Shown piece by piece: positions 7,379 through 15,857 of a stretch of DNA of 20,747 nt. Source of the DNA: Actinomycetota bacterium. Lineage in GTDB: Bacteria > Actinomycetota > Acidimicrobiia > Acidimicrobiales > JAMCPL01. Location of the stretch: assembly GCA_023379725.1 (NCBI GenBank), contig JAMCPC010000083.1, positions 29,383 to 50,129 on the forward strand, in the 5' to 3' direction. Each line of letters opens with the position of its first letter. The first letter of the stretch is position 1. The translations under genes were made by a program, and so were the position numbers. Below the pieces are notes generated by a model. That model saw nothing but the letters and a program-made list of their open reading frames with translations, made no database searches and was not told the DNA's origin.

Positions 7379-8508
7379 GACGACAGACTCTCACCGCTTG
7401 TAGCATTAAAGAGATGCATCTCCCCGGTAACTGCAAGCTGTACCACGTCACCGCTACGAATATTTTTTGCAGTACGATAAGCATCTACAGTTACAAAATT
7501 ACCTCCATCCATCCTGCAAATCAGCCTGTATATGTCACCGACCGATTCCACCAAACTTACCTTCGCATGTAGTGTACCTCTTTCTACGATACTAATATCC
7601 TGTGGCCTGACCCCTACTAGTACGTTGCTAACTTCCTTTTTTCGAAGCAACGTTGCCAGCTCAGGAGAGAGCTGGAAAAATCCACCCTGAAAACTTGCAT
7701 TGATCGTGTCACCAATCGCTTCAAGCGTGGCTTCAATGATATTCATTGGAGGGTTGCCCACAAATCCAGCCACAAAAGAGTTTACCGGATGCCTGTATAT
7801 ATTCTGCGGAGTGTCTACCTGCTGTAGCCTACCACCATCGATAACAGCTATCCTGTGTCCCATGGTCGTAGCCTCCACTTGATCATGGGTTACGTAAATA
7901 ATAGTAATACCCAATTTGGCGTGAAGTTCCACCAATTCTGCTCTCGTTTCGATACGCAACTGTGCATCAAGATTGGAAAGTGGCTCATCCATAAGAAACG
8001 CCAACGGCCTTCGCACAATAGCTCTTGCCAGAGCTACCCTTTGGCGTTGCCCTCCAGACAACTGTGCCGGTTTACGGCCGAGTAGTTTGTCCAACCGGAG
8101 ACTGCCAGCCACCTCTTCGACAAGACGGTTGCGCTCTCCTTCTGGCACATGACGTGAACGAAGGGGGAACTCGATATTACGGCGTACAGTCATATGAGGA
8201 TATAAGGCATAGCTCTGGAATACCATGGCGACATCGCGATCCTTTGGGTCCACATCATTGACGACCCTACCACCTATCCGTATGAGTCCCTGCGACGGAG
8301 TTTCAAGACCAGCTATCAACCTCAGAATGGTGGTCTTGCCACATCCCGACGGACCAAGCAACACCATAAACTCTCCAGGGAGGACATCAAGCGTAGCATC
8401 CTGTATGGCAGGGACATCATCGTACCACTTACTGACCCCCTCCAGAGAGACAGCTGCCGATCCTGGCATGCCATCCTGGATTTGCTCAATAGATGATGTG
8501 GCGACCAC
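7375..8508 (-). CDS. ABC transporter ATPase, MalK/UgpC type
   Basis: A 377-residue cytoplasmic ATPase that energises the importer. All nucleotide-binding motifs are present: Walker A GPSGCGKTT (52-60), Q-loop Q98, signature LSGGQ (150-154), Walker B FLMDEP (171-176) and the switch histidine H208 in THDQ. After about residue 240 comes a C-terminal regulatory TOBE-type domain (VGVRPQDISIV), as in MalK/UgpC. The start is GTG at 8508, which shares its first base with the last base of the binding-protein stop codon TAG. Having a dedicated ATPase in the operon is notable, since many actinobacterial CUT1 importers rely on a shared MsiK-type ATPase encoded elsewhere. Confidence 0.93.
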   Translation of the reverse strand: MVATSSIEQIQDGMPGSAAVSLEGVSKWYDDVPAIQDATLDVLPGEFMVLLGPSGCGKTTILRLIAGLETPSQGLIRIGGRVVNDVDPKDRDVAMVFQSYALYPHMTVRRNIEFPLRSRHVPEGERNRLVEEVAGSLRLDKLLGRKPAQLSGGQRQRVALARAIVRRPLAFLMDEPLSNLDAQLRIETRAELVELHAKLGITIIYVTHDQVEATTMGHRIAVIDGGRLQQVDTPQNIYRHPVNSFVAGFVGNPPMNIIEATLEAIGDTINASFQGGFFQLSPELATLLRKKEVSNVLVGVRPQDISIVERGTLHAKVSLVESVGDIYRLICRMDGGNFVTVDAYRTAKNIRSGDVVQLAVTGEMHLFNATSGESLSS

Positions 8509-9938
8509 TACACCCGTGAATTGTACTGCGCAATGGCAGAGTTCGCAGAGCTGGCCGCCTGAGCCAGCGCTGCAGCAGGAGAGGTACCCGACGACAGAGC
8601 GGTGAGGCCGGCTTCTACTGCATTATCTATCCCTGTAGATGCACCCGATACGTATCCGGCAGTAGCGGGATTAGGCGGGCTCGCCAGGATCTGCTCATAG
8701 GCAACACGGTACTCCGGATGACTGTCCCAAGCGTGTACCAGGGTGGGCTGAGACACAGCTGACTTACGTACTGCAATATAACCCGTCTGCGCCGCCCAAT
8801 ATGCCTGCTGTGCAGGCTGCATCAGATACTTGATATACTGCCAGGCCGCATCCTGTCTTTCAGGAGTGGAACGGAGTTTGACTATATACAGCCCCGACCC
8901 TCCCACAAACACTCCTCCATTTCGAGCAGATGGACCAGGTAAAGGACCCACTCCAAGCTGCAGATTAGGATTAGGTGTACTCTGCAAAAAGTATATGGCA
9001 TCCCCGATTGCCGCGGAGGTCTCAATAGTCATCGGCGCTATCAGACTGGAGATGGCAATTAAATCGTCATAACTGGTAGCCGAAGTCGTCTGAGCTATCT
9101 TATCCTTCACCATATCGTCCCACCAAGTAAAAAGCGACTTTCCGAGAGAATTGTCAAAGGTGACGGCGGTTGCCCTACCGCTACGGCCATTCTCATGGTT
9201 TACCATAATCTCCCCACCCATAGCCATCCACTCCTCGAAGGTAGAGGGAGTAAGCTTCAGGCTCATGCCATACTTCTCGGTCTTGGTGCTGACAATCCTC
9301 TCAGCCCAGGTACGAAGCTCATCGAGAGTGGTAGGTGGATTGCTTGGATCAAGACCTGCCTTTTCGACTGCTACCTTGTTGTAGAAAAGAACCTCCCCTG
9401 ATATACTGAATGGCAGAGCCCACAGTACATCATTTACGCGGAAGTAATTCACGGTGGAAGGCACATAATCCGATAGGCTGTAATGCTCAGCATCTATGGC
9501 AGATTGCACCGGAACGGCACTGTCACTGTCGATGATGAGCTGGAGGTCAGATGTCTCCATCTGAACTACATCCGGCAAGATTCCACCGCTCAAGGCAGCA
9601 GTGTAAGCCGTCAGCAGGCTGGTGTAATCTCCCTGATCTACTATATTGACATGTACATCGCTTTGTGATGTATTGAACTGATTGGTCAGATACTTCAACG
9701 GTACACCGTTTGGATGCCCCATGCCCTGCCAGATAGTAATCTCCACCGGCTTCGACTTAGCACTACTAGCCGCTCCCAAGGGGAATGACGGTAAAGTGGA
9801 AACGGGCTTTGTAGACTTGGATGAAGAGCAAGCTGCCAGGACAGCTCCAGATACACCTATCGACAACATCCCGGCGAGCAGATCTCGCCTTCCAAATTCC
9901 CGACTTATCCACCCTCCATTACTGGTCTCTTCCACCAT
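8508..9938 (-). CDS. Extracellular solute-binding lipoprotein of CUT1 importer (UgpB/MalE-like)
   Basis: A 476-residue family 1 solute-binding protein that captures the substrate outside the membrane. The N-terminus has a twin-arginine motif (R17-R18, GRRDLLAG), a hydrophobic segment and a lipobox ending at C37 (VLAAC), so export as a Tat- or Sec-exported lipoprotein is likely. Motifs typical of the UgpB/sugar-binding group include ALPFSISGEVLFYNK, AVEKAGLDPSNPPTTLDEL and WAAQTGYIAVRKSA near the C-terminus. The start has an excellent ribosome-binding site (AAGGAGGT, 9943-9950) and a recognisable promoter upstream. The substrate is a sugar or a glycerol-3-phosphate-like compound; sequence alone does not decide. 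It is first in the operon, as usual. Confidence 0.9.
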   Translation of the reverse strand: MVEETSNGGWISREFGRRDLLAGMLSIGVSGAVLAACSSSKSTKPVSTLPSFPLGAASSAKSKPVEITIWQGMGHPNGVPLKYLTNQFNTSQSDVHVNIVDQGDYTSLLTAYTAALSGGILPDVVQMETSDLQLIIDSDSAVPVQSAIDAEHYSLSDYVPSTVNYFRVNDVLWALPFSISGEVLFYNKVAVEKAGLDPSNPPTTLDELRTWAERIVSTKTEKYGMSLKLTPSTFEEWMAMGGEIMVNHENGRSGRATAVTFDNSLGKSLFTWWDDMVKDKIAQTTSATSYDDLIAISSLIAPMTIETSAAIGDAIYFLQSTPNPNLQLGVGPLPGPSARNGGVFVGGSGLYIVKLRSTPERQDAAWQYIKYLMQPAQQAYWAAQTGYIAVRKSAVSQPTLVHAWDSHPEYRVAYEQILASPPNPATAGYVSGASTGIDNAVEAGLTALSSGTSPAAALAQAASSANSAIAQYNSRV

Positions 9939-9940
9939 CG

Positions 9941-9950
9941 TTACCTCCTT
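9941..9950 (-). promoter_or_regulatory. Strong ribosome-binding site of the solute-binding protein
   Basis: AAGGAGGTAA on the minus strand is close to a perfect anti-16S match and lies 2 nt before the ATG (5 nt counted from the end of AAGGAGG). It fixes the start at 9938 and predicts high translation, as expected for a binding protein needed in excess of the permeases. Confidence 0.8.
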
Positions 9951-9991
9951 CGGGATTTCACCTTGGGACTACCGTCTTCGGCACCACTTAT

Positions 9992-10020
9992 ATTGTATCC
10001 TGACGGAAATAAAGATGCAA
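9992..10020 (-). promoter_or_regulatory. Promoter of the ABC importer operon (-35 TTGCAT, 17 bp, -10 TACAAT)
   Basis: On the minus strand TTGCAT (10015-10020) is followed after 17 bp by TACAAT (9992-9997). Transcription would start near 9985, giving a leader of about 47 nt before the ATG at 9938. I see no clear LacI-type operator around it. Confidence 0.55.
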
Positions 10021-10145
10021 CCCCCAAGCAAAGAAGGCTTGAACGATACGATATGAAATCCAAACTACCTATCCGCTGAGTCTCTTACTGAATTCATCGA
10101 TGTGCAACAGCGCATGAAACGGCTATAAGATATTAGAAGAAAGCT

Positions 10146-10754
10146 ATGTTTCAAGTTCGAATACACGGAAGAGGTGGTCAGGGAGTTGTAACCAGCTCCG
10201 AGTTGCTCTCGATAGCTGCATTTCTGGACGGCTACTGGGCACAGGCATTTCCAAGCTTCGGATCTGAAAGGATGGGAGCTCCAGTTACCGCTTACTGCCG
10301 TATTGATAGTCACGAAATACGCACACATGAACCAATCAGCGCACCTGACGCTCTAATCGTCCAGGATGCTACACTCGTCCACCAGGTAGACATCTTATCC
10401 GGCGTGAACCAGGATGCGTTGATCCTTATAAACACCCCACATTCACTGGATGACCCATCCATTGCAAATTATATACATGGACTGACAAAGGTATTCAACG
10501 TCCCTGCATCAGAAACAGCCCGCAGGCATCTTGGTAAGCCTATCCCCAATCTAGTGCTTCTAGGAGGTCTAGCAGCTTTGACTGGGATTATTACCTTACA
10601 ATCGTTACACGAAGCTATTGTGAAACGATTTGCAGGAGATCTGGGAGAAAAGAATTACACTGCAGCCAAAGAGCTGTTCAACTACGTACAGGAAAACTTC
10701 GAATTACCGCCTATGCCGTCCATGCCACTGCGCACCGAGGTCGCACATGTTTGA
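10146..10754 (+). CDS. porG: 2-oxoacid:ferredoxin oxidoreductase gamma subunit (pyruvate type)
   Basis: A 202-residue gamma subunit of the pyruvate/2-oxoacid:ferredoxin oxidoreductase family. The signature GRGGQGV is at residues 8-13 and FPSFGSERMGAPV at 35-47, both typical of PorG/PorC. The enzyme interconverts pyruvate plus CoA with acetyl-CoA plus CO2 using ferredoxin; gamma helps bind CoA and shape the interface with alpha. It is first of a four-gene cluster and is divergent from the ABC importer across 207 bp. The start is supported by family similarity starting right at the N-terminus; only a weak purine run (AGAAGAAAG) precedes it. A possible -10 (TATAAG at 10124) has no convincing -35. 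A 92-bp gap separates it from alpha. Confidence 0.9.
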   Translation: MFQVRIHGRGGQGVVTSSELLSIAAFLDGYWAQAFPSFGSERMGAPVTAYCRIDSHEIRTHEPISAPDALIVQDATLVHQVDILSGVNQDALILINTPHSLDDPSIANYIHGLTKVFNVPASETARRHLGKPIPNLVLLGGLAALTGIITLQSLHEAIVKRFAGDLGEKNYTAAKELFNYVQENFELPPMPSMPLRTEVAHV

Positions 10755-10846
10755 GACCATAACTACTCAATGGACGACTAACCGATGGGAACCACTCAAT
10801 AATCTTAAATCTGTAGCGGTTACACTGCATACGAAAGGGTCATTGT

Positions 10847-12124
10847 ATGCTTGAGCAGCTAGAAGGATCCAAGGCAGTAGCCAGAGCAGTAGCCATGTGT
10901 AGACCCGAGGTAATCTGCGCATATCCAATATCACCACAGACTCATATAGTGGAAGCTCTTGGGGCAATGGTCAAGGATGCCACTTTAGAACATTGCGAGT
11001 TCATAAATGTAGAGTCTGAGTTCGGTGCCATGTCCGTTCTTATAGGCGCGTCGGCAACTGGAGCACGCAGCTATACTGCCACCTCCAGCCAGGGACTTCT
11101 GTTCATGACAGAAGCTGTATATAACGCGGCAGGACTGGGGCTACCCATGGTAATGACGCTTGCCAACAGGGCTATCGGAGCACCAATAAACATCTGGAAT
11201 GACTACAGCGATGCTATGGCAGTTCGTGACAGCGGATGGATACAGCTATTTGCAGAGTCAAATCAGGCAGCAGTGGATCTCCATATACAGGCGTTTCGCC
11301 TGTCGGAAGAGATATCACTTCCCGTCATGGTATGCATGGATGGGTACGTACTTACCCATGCCATAGAACCGCTGGATGTGCCGGATCAGGAGTTGGTGGA
11401 TAGGTACCTTCCACCGTTCATCCCCCGCCAGCTTCTGGATGTTGAAGAACCAGTCTCGATAGGAGCTATGGTTGGCCCAGAGGCTTTTACAGAAGTTCGT
11501 TATCTTGCCCATGTAAAGCAGCTGAGGGCACTGGAGAGAATACCGGAAATCTCCCAAGAATTTCAGGAGCTTTCGGGACGAAAGAACGGTGGATTGGTGC
11601 GTACCTACAGGATTGAGGATGCCAGTACCGTAGTAATTGCAATGGGTTCGATAGTGGGAACCATAGAAGATGTAGTCGACGAACTTCGTCGCGATGGCAT
11701 CTCAATCGGATTAATCAGTATAACGACATTCCGACCCTTTCCCCTTGATGCATTGAGGAATACCGTGGGGAGTCCCAAGCGTGTCGTCGTAGTGGATAGA
11801 GCGTTTTCCGTGGGAATGGGAAGCATTCTTGCAACTGATATAGCTCTCACTCTCGCTCATCATGATATCCGCTTATTTACAGTCGTAGCTGGCTTGGGAG
11901 GACGGGCAGTCACCGGCAACTCCCTAAAGCAATGCCTAAACGATGCGGTAGAGGAAAAGCTGGAAAAGCTGACCTTTCTGGATCTGGATCATGGCGTAGT
12001 CGAGCGTGAACTGGCAAGGATGGGACAGAGTAAAAGATCAGGACCCTCCGCCGAAAATATCCTACGTGACCTTGGAACGACGACAGCACAAGCAACAGCG
12101 GCACAACCGGAACGACAACCATGA
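10847..12124 (+). CDS. porA: 2-oxoacid:ferredoxin oxidoreductase alpha subunit (pyruvate type)
   Basis: A 425-residue alpha subunit. The N-terminal pyrimidine-binding domain shows LEGSKAVARAV and AYPISPQTHIVEALG (about residues 4-40), then the conserved VESEFGAMSVLIGASATGAR and TSSQGLLFM. A transketolase C-terminal-like domain follows, with VVVVDRAFSVGMGS near residue 310 and GLGGRAVT near 355. With beta it forms the thiamine diphosphate active site. The ATG is preceded by AAAGGG about 7 nt upstream. Its last codons overlap the beta start by 4 nt (ATGA). The C-terminal tail is rich in Thr, Ala and Gln, which looks like a dispensable extension. Confidence 0.92.
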   Translation: MLEQLEGSKAVARAVAMCRPEVICAYPISPQTHIVEALGAMVKDATLEHCEFINVESEFGAMSVLIGASATGARSYTATSSQGLLFMTEAVYNAAGLGLPMVMTLANRAIGAPINIWNDYSDAMAVRDSGWIQLFAESNQAAVDLHIQAFRLSEEISLPVMVCMDGYVLTHAIEPLDVPDQELVDRYLPPFIPRQLLDVEEPVSIGAMVGPEAFTEVRYLAHVKQLRALERIPEISQEFQELSGRKNGGLVRTYRIEDASTVVIAMGSIVGTIEDVVDELRRDGISIGLISITTFRPFPLDALRNTVGSPKRVVVVDRAFSVGMGSILATDIALTLAHHDIRLFTVVAGLGGRAVTGNSLKQCLNDAVEEKLEKLTFLDLDHGVVERELARMGQSKRSGPSAENILRDLGTTTAQATAAQPERQP

Positions 12125-13128
12125 CCAGACAGGTACCCAAACAGGTAAAGTTTTACCAGACTGGAAGCTTCGCAGTAGGAGGCAGGCTACTTGACGCGCC
12201 TGAGCGCACTGTCCAATCGGATATCAAGCGTACAAACTCTCTTACCTTGGGTCACAGGGCATGTCAGGGATGCGGAGAGGCTCTCGGTGCCCGCTACGCA
12301 CTCGATGCAGCTATGCGGGCAACAGGGAATAAGATAATCGCCGCCAATGCGACAGGCTGTCTGGAGGTATTCACTACGCCGTACCCTGAGACCTCCTGGC
12401 AAATTCCATGGATCCACTCTGTATTCGGCAATGCTGCGGCAGTGGGAAGTGGCATAGCCGCTGCGTTACGCGTAAAAGGAAGAGAAGATATACGTGTCGT
12501 CGCTCAAGCCGGTGATGGTGGAACTGTGGATATAGGTATAGGATGCCTATCCGGCATGCTTGAGCGCAATGACGACGTACTCTTTATCTGCTACGACAAT
12601 GAAGCATACATGAACACCGGAGTACAGCGTTCGGGATCCACCCCTCCAGCGGCAAGAACGGCCACCACCGAGGCAATAGGGCCTCAACCGGGTAACAGAT
12701 GGGGGCAGGGGAAGAAAATGCCTCTTATAGCGATGGCTCACGAGATACCCTATGTGGCTACAGCCACTGTAGCCGAACTGCACGATTTGGAGTACAAGAT
12801 AGAAAAAGCAATGTCCTTCCGAGGTGCTCGCTATGTTCACATATTAGTGCCCTGCCCGCTGGGCTGGGGTAGTGAACCAGCCAATACTATAAGAATCGCA
12901 AGGCTGGCAAAAGAGACAGGGATATTTCCGGTATTCGAAGCAGAGCACGGAGAGGTAACCGGAGCGTCCAAGATCAGATCACGAGTACCGGTAGAAGAGT
13001 ATCTCATGTTGCAACGTAGATATGCTCACCTATTCAAGCCATCCAGGCGAGATGATGTCATTGAGAAGATACAAGAAGAGGCTGACCGGAACATACGGCG
13101 TTTCAATCTACTAGATGAGGAGAACTGA
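12121..13128 (+). CDS. porB: 2-oxoacid:ferredoxin oxidoreductase beta subunit (pyruvate type)
   Basis: A 335-residue thiamine-diphosphate-binding beta subunit. Candidate [4Fe-4S] ligands follow the family pattern: C48 and C51 (ACQGCGE), C80 (ATGC) and C245 (PCPLGWG). The diphosphate/Mg motif begins GDGGT at residues 131-135 and continues to YDNEAYMNTG. The stretch AYMNTGVQRSGSTP is close to the version usual in pyruvate-specific enzymes (QRSSATP), so pyruvate is the likeliest substrate, though 2-oxoisovalerate enzymes are related. About 35 extra residues precede the first cysteine. Coupled to alpha by ATGA overlap and followed after 2 nt by the flavoprotein gene. Confidence 0.93.
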   Translation: MTRQVPKQVKFYQTGSFAVGGRLLDAPERTVQSDIKRTNSLTLGHRACQGCGEALGARYALDAAMRATGNKIIAANATGCLEVFTTPYPETSWQIPWIHSVFGNAAAVGSGIAAALRVKGREDIRVVAQAGDGGTVDIGIGCLSGMLERNDDVLFICYDNEAYMNTGVQRSGSTPPAARTATTEAIGPQPGNRWGQGKKMPLIAMAHEIPYVATATVAELHDLEYKIEKAMSFRGARYVHILVPCPLGWGSEPANTIRIARLAKETGIFPVFEAEHGEVTGASKIRSRVPVEEYLMLQRRYAHLFKPSRRDDVIEKIQEEADRNIRRFNLLDEEN

Positions 13129-13130
13129 GA

Positions 13131-14792
13131 TTGGATAGACCTTTTGCTATCACCCTGCAACCCGGATCAAGCCGTGCCAACAAGACCGGTAGCTGGCGAA
13201 CTGAACGACCGGTCTATGTCGATCTACTCCCACCATGCAATGATGCCTGTCCCGCCGGAGAGAACATCCAAGGATGGCTCTACCATGCCGAAGAGAGGGG
13301 ATATGAAAACGCGTGGAGAACTATAATGATAGACAATCCCTTCCCTGCCATAATGGGAAGAGTCTGCTACCATAATTGTGAGACCTCCTGCAACCGGGGA
13401 AAGCTGGACGAAGCTGTAGGTATTAACGCCGTAGAGCGCTTCCTTGGCGACATCGCATTAGAATCAGCTTGGTCAATTTCCACTCCTTCGAGTGTATCCC
13501 CCAGTGGCCCTCTGTCCTCTACGGACAAGCCTGCAACCGGAAAGAGGGTGCTTGTGGTCGGCGCCGGCCCTGCAGGTCTCTCGGCAGCTTACCATCTTAA
13601 AATTTTGGGGAATGACGTGTCTGTTTACGAAGCATCTGGCCATCTTGGTGGAATGATGCGTTTTGGAATACCAGCTTACAGGCTACCCCGTGACATTCTG
13701 GACAGAGAAATTAAGCGCATAGTCGACCTTGGTATAGATATTGAACTCAATCATAGAGTAACCGATCTTTTGGCGGAGATGAAAGCAGGTAATTACGATG
13801 CAGTGTTTTTGGCAACCGGTGCAGAAATTGCCAGAAACGCGTATATACCGGCAGGCGATTCTTCCCATATTGTCGATGCACTTTCACTTCTGCGGTCGGC
13901 TCAGGATATGGATAGTCCTCAACTCGGCAGATCGGTAGTAGTCTACGGAGGCGGCAATACAGCTATGGATGCAGCACGAACCGCTAAGCGCCTTGGTGCA
14001 TCGGAAGCTATAGTAGTATATCGTCGTACAAGAGATAAGATGCCAGCTCACGATATAGAGGTAGAAGATGCTGTCGAAGAGGGAGTAAAGATGCGGTGGC
14101 TATCTACTATAAATAAAGTAACCGAAGGAAGGCTTTTGCTGGAAAAGATGGAACTGGACGAGACTGGCTTCCCTCAGCCGACCGGAGAGTACGACGAGCT
14201 TGCCGCTGACAGCGTTGTCCTCGCCCTTGGCGAAGAAGCTGATCTTTCTCTTCTTGAGAATATAGACGGTATCAAGATAGACAATGGGGTAGTACAGGTA
14301 AATTCAGCCATGATGACAGGACATCCTGCTATCTTTGCCGGAGGTGATATAGCCCAGAAAGAGCGAACGGTTACCGCCGCCATAGGAAATGGTAAAAAAG
14401 CAGCCCGAAATATAGATGCATGGCTGAAAGGCATAACTTCACCGAGTAGCAGCAGGCATCCACTGGCTGAGTGGTCACGCCTAAATACATGGTACTATTC
14501 TGATGCTCCCGCAACACTACGACCCAAACTCGACCTGGTACGGCGCCAATCTACCTTTGATGAGGTGGTGACCGGACTGGATGAGAGCGATGCCCTGTTC
14601 GAGGCACGCCGGTGCATGTCATGTGGAAATTGTTTCGAATGTGACAATTGTTATGGAGTCTGTCCCGACAATGCAGTAATTAAACTCGGTCCGGGCATGC
14701 GATACGAATTCGACTACGACTACTGCAAGGGATGCGGCATATGCGCAACAGAGTGCCCGTGTGGCGCCATCGATATGCTCCCTGAAGATTGA
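13131..14792 (+). CDS. FAD/NAD(P)/iron-sulfur subunit fused to ferredoxin domains (GltD-like, PorD-like)
   Basis: A 553-residue fusion. Residues about 30-110 resemble the GltD N-terminal Fe-S domain (C36, C40, C79, C83, C87; CNDACPAGENIQGWL). Residues 138-430 are a pyridine-nucleotide-disulfide type flavoprotein with an FAD motif GAGPAGLSAAYHL (144-156), a second Rossmann motif GGGNTAMDAARTAKRLGA for NAD(P)H, and GHPAIFAGGDIA near the end. The C-terminal 60 residues hold two ferredoxin-like [4Fe-4S] motifs (C501, C504, C507, C511-Pro; C532, C535, C538, C542), equivalent to a PorD delta subunit. It probably passes electrons between the alpha-beta active site and NAD(P)H as well as free ferredoxin. 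The start is a TTG with GAGGAG about 8 nt upstream. It lies 2 nt after beta, clearly in one operon. Confidence 0.9.
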   Translation: MDRPFAITLQPGSSRANKTGSWRTERPVYVDLLPPCNDACPAGENIQGWLYHAEERGYENAWRTIMIDNPFPAIMGRVCYHNCETSCNRGKLDEAVGINAVERFLGDIALESAWSISTPSSVSPSGPLSSTDKPATGKRVLVVGAGPAGLSAAYHLKILGNDVSVYEASGHLGGMMRFGIPAYRLPRDILDREIKRIVDLGIDIELNHRVTDLLAEMKAGNYDAVFLATGAEIARNAYIPAGDSSHIVDALSLLRSAQDMDSPQLGRSVVVYGGGNTAMDAARTAKRLGASEAIVVYRRTRDKMPAHDIEVEDAVEEGVKMRWLSTINKVTEGRLLLEKMELDETGFPQPTGEYDELAADSVVLALGEEADLSLLENIDGIKIDNGVVQVNSAMMTGHPAIFAGGDIAQKERTVTAAIGNGKKAARNIDAWLKGITSPSSSRHPLAEWSRLNTWYYSDAPATLRPKLDLVRRQSTFDEVVTGLDESDALFEARRCMSCGNCFECDNCYGVCPDNAVIKLGPGMRYEFDYDYCKGCGICATECPCGAIDMLPED

Positions 14793-14868
14793 TACGTACG
14801 TAATCACGGCAAATTTCTGGGTGTAAATACGATGTAAATACCACCCATGAAAGTAGGTGTTTCCCCCG

Positions 14869-14897
14869 TTGCAATACATGCAAAATGGATACATAAT
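14869..14897 (+). promoter_or_regulatory. Promoter of adenylate-kinase-like gene (-35 TTGCAA, 17 bp, -10 CATAAT)
   Basis: TTGCAA (14869-14874) and CATAAT (14892-14897) are 17 bp apart. The ATG at 14905 follows 7 nt after the -10, the same leaderless geometry as at dabB. It suggests this gene pair can be transcribed separately from the oxidoreductase genes 112 bp upstream, and it helps choose the start. Confidence 0.5.
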
Positions 14898-14904
14898 AAA
14901 GTCA

Positions 14905-15654
14905 ATGGATAAAGTGACATACCCATTCAAAGGGGAGAGACCCCTTGCTGTCGTCCTTATGGGCTATCCGGGATCTGGCAAACAAATACACGCAGAGAAC
15001 ATCGCTCGTAGGCTGAGCCTGCCTCACATATCCATGGGCGGCCTACTGAAAAGAGTTTCAGCTATGGATTCGCGCATTGCCGATATTGCTGCACGCCACA
15101 GGCAGGTAGGTGCATTATTGCCAGATGAACTAGTCATTGACGTACTCGCTGAAGCACTGTCAGAAGACCACAATCCCAATGGATTCGTTCTGCAGGGCTT
15201 TCCCAGGACGCTTCGTCAAGCCGAGGCACTGAATGAACTAACTGGCGCATATGACATCGGACTCATACTAAACCTGGTAATACCGCGACCGGTGCTGGTG
15301 CACAGGTTGCTTGCGCGCAGGAGTTGCCAAGAGTGCGGAATGTCTTACGGAGTTGTCGGCGAAACAATAATACCGGCACGATGCAACTACTGCGGAGGAA
15401 AGATATCTCCCATAGAGGGATATACTGCCAAATCGCTTCACGACAGGCTGGCTCATTACGATCATCTATTCAAGCCGGTCATTACCAGACTCGCCTCTAT
15501 CCACCCATTCGTATCCGTAGATGGTGTCGGCCTACCAGAATCTGTATCGGCACGTCTCACCAAAGCCGTAGCAGCACATCTTGGGCATCCATCCATACCG
15601 GAGAGTAGCGCTACCGTTAGCCGTAACGCATCACTGGGACAGGCAGGAGCATGA
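14905..15654 (+). CDS. Adenylate-kinase-like protein, probably catalytically degenerate
   Basis: A 249-residue protein with the adenylate kinase fold: phosphate loop GYPGSGK (20-26), GFPRT, LLARR before the LID, and a zinc-type LID with C141, C144, C160 and C163. Length and LID match bacterial long-form kinases. Against the E. coli enzyme, several active-site positions are changed. The P-loop lacks the Thr after GKG (here GKQI), STGD has become SMGG, the arginine of STGDMLR is a lysine, and the LID Arg and Asp-Asp (RKDD) are replaced by I-E-G-Y. The arginines of GFPRT and GRR and the last arginine (DRL) remain. It may still bind nucleotide, but normal activity is doubtful. The C-terminal 25 residues are Ser/Ala-rich. 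The start at 14905 is chosen from the promoter spacing; a GTG at 14857 or ATG at 14878 are in frame. It overlaps the next gene by 4 nt. Confidence 0.8.
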   Translation: MDKVTYPFKGERPLAVVLMGYPGSGKQIHAENIARRLSLPHISMGGLLKRVSAMDSRIADIAARHRQVGALLPDELVIDVLAEALSEDHNPNGFVLQGFPRTLRQAEALNELTGAYDIGLILNLVIPRPVLVHRLLARRSCQECGMSYGVVGETIIPARCNYCGGKISPIEGYTAKSLHDRLAHYDHLFKPVITRLASIHPFVSVDGVGLPESVSARLTKAVAAHLGHPSIPESSATVSRNASLGQAGA

Positions 15655-15857
15655 AACTGGCATTCAGCTGTCCGGTATGTGGCAGAGATGACTTTGAGAT
15701 CGTTCGCAGTAACGACGATAAGATCAATTTCCTCTGCACCAATTGCGGCGCATGCTGGCATCAATGGGCTGGATATCTAATCCGTGTCAGCGAGCTGAAC
15801 GGCTGCAACGGATGTGACCATCAATATCCATGCGTAGCTCCGGTAAAAACAGCCTGA
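15651..15857 (+). CDS. Small zinc-ribbon protein
   Basis: A 68-residue protein with CPVCGRDDFEIV (C8, C11) and LCTNCGACWHQW near residues 28-38, the classic two-knuckle zinc ribbon. A further CNGCDHQYPC motif occurs near residues 52-61. No family function is recognised; zinc binding is inferred from the cysteines. Its ATG overlaps the stop of the adenylate-kinase-like gene (ATGA at 15651-15654), so the two are probably made together and may interact. A 12-bp tandem duplication lies across its stop codon, giving a second in-frame TGA 12 nt later. Confidence 0.7.
   Translation: MKLAFSCPVCGRDDFEIVRSNDDKINFLCTNCGACWHQWAGYLIRVSELNGCNGCDHQYPCVAPVKTA

Noticed and set aside
10755..10846. Frameshift joining gamma and alpha subunits
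   Set aside because: Both subunits have complete termini at the expected places; the 92-bp gap is ordinary intergenic DNA.
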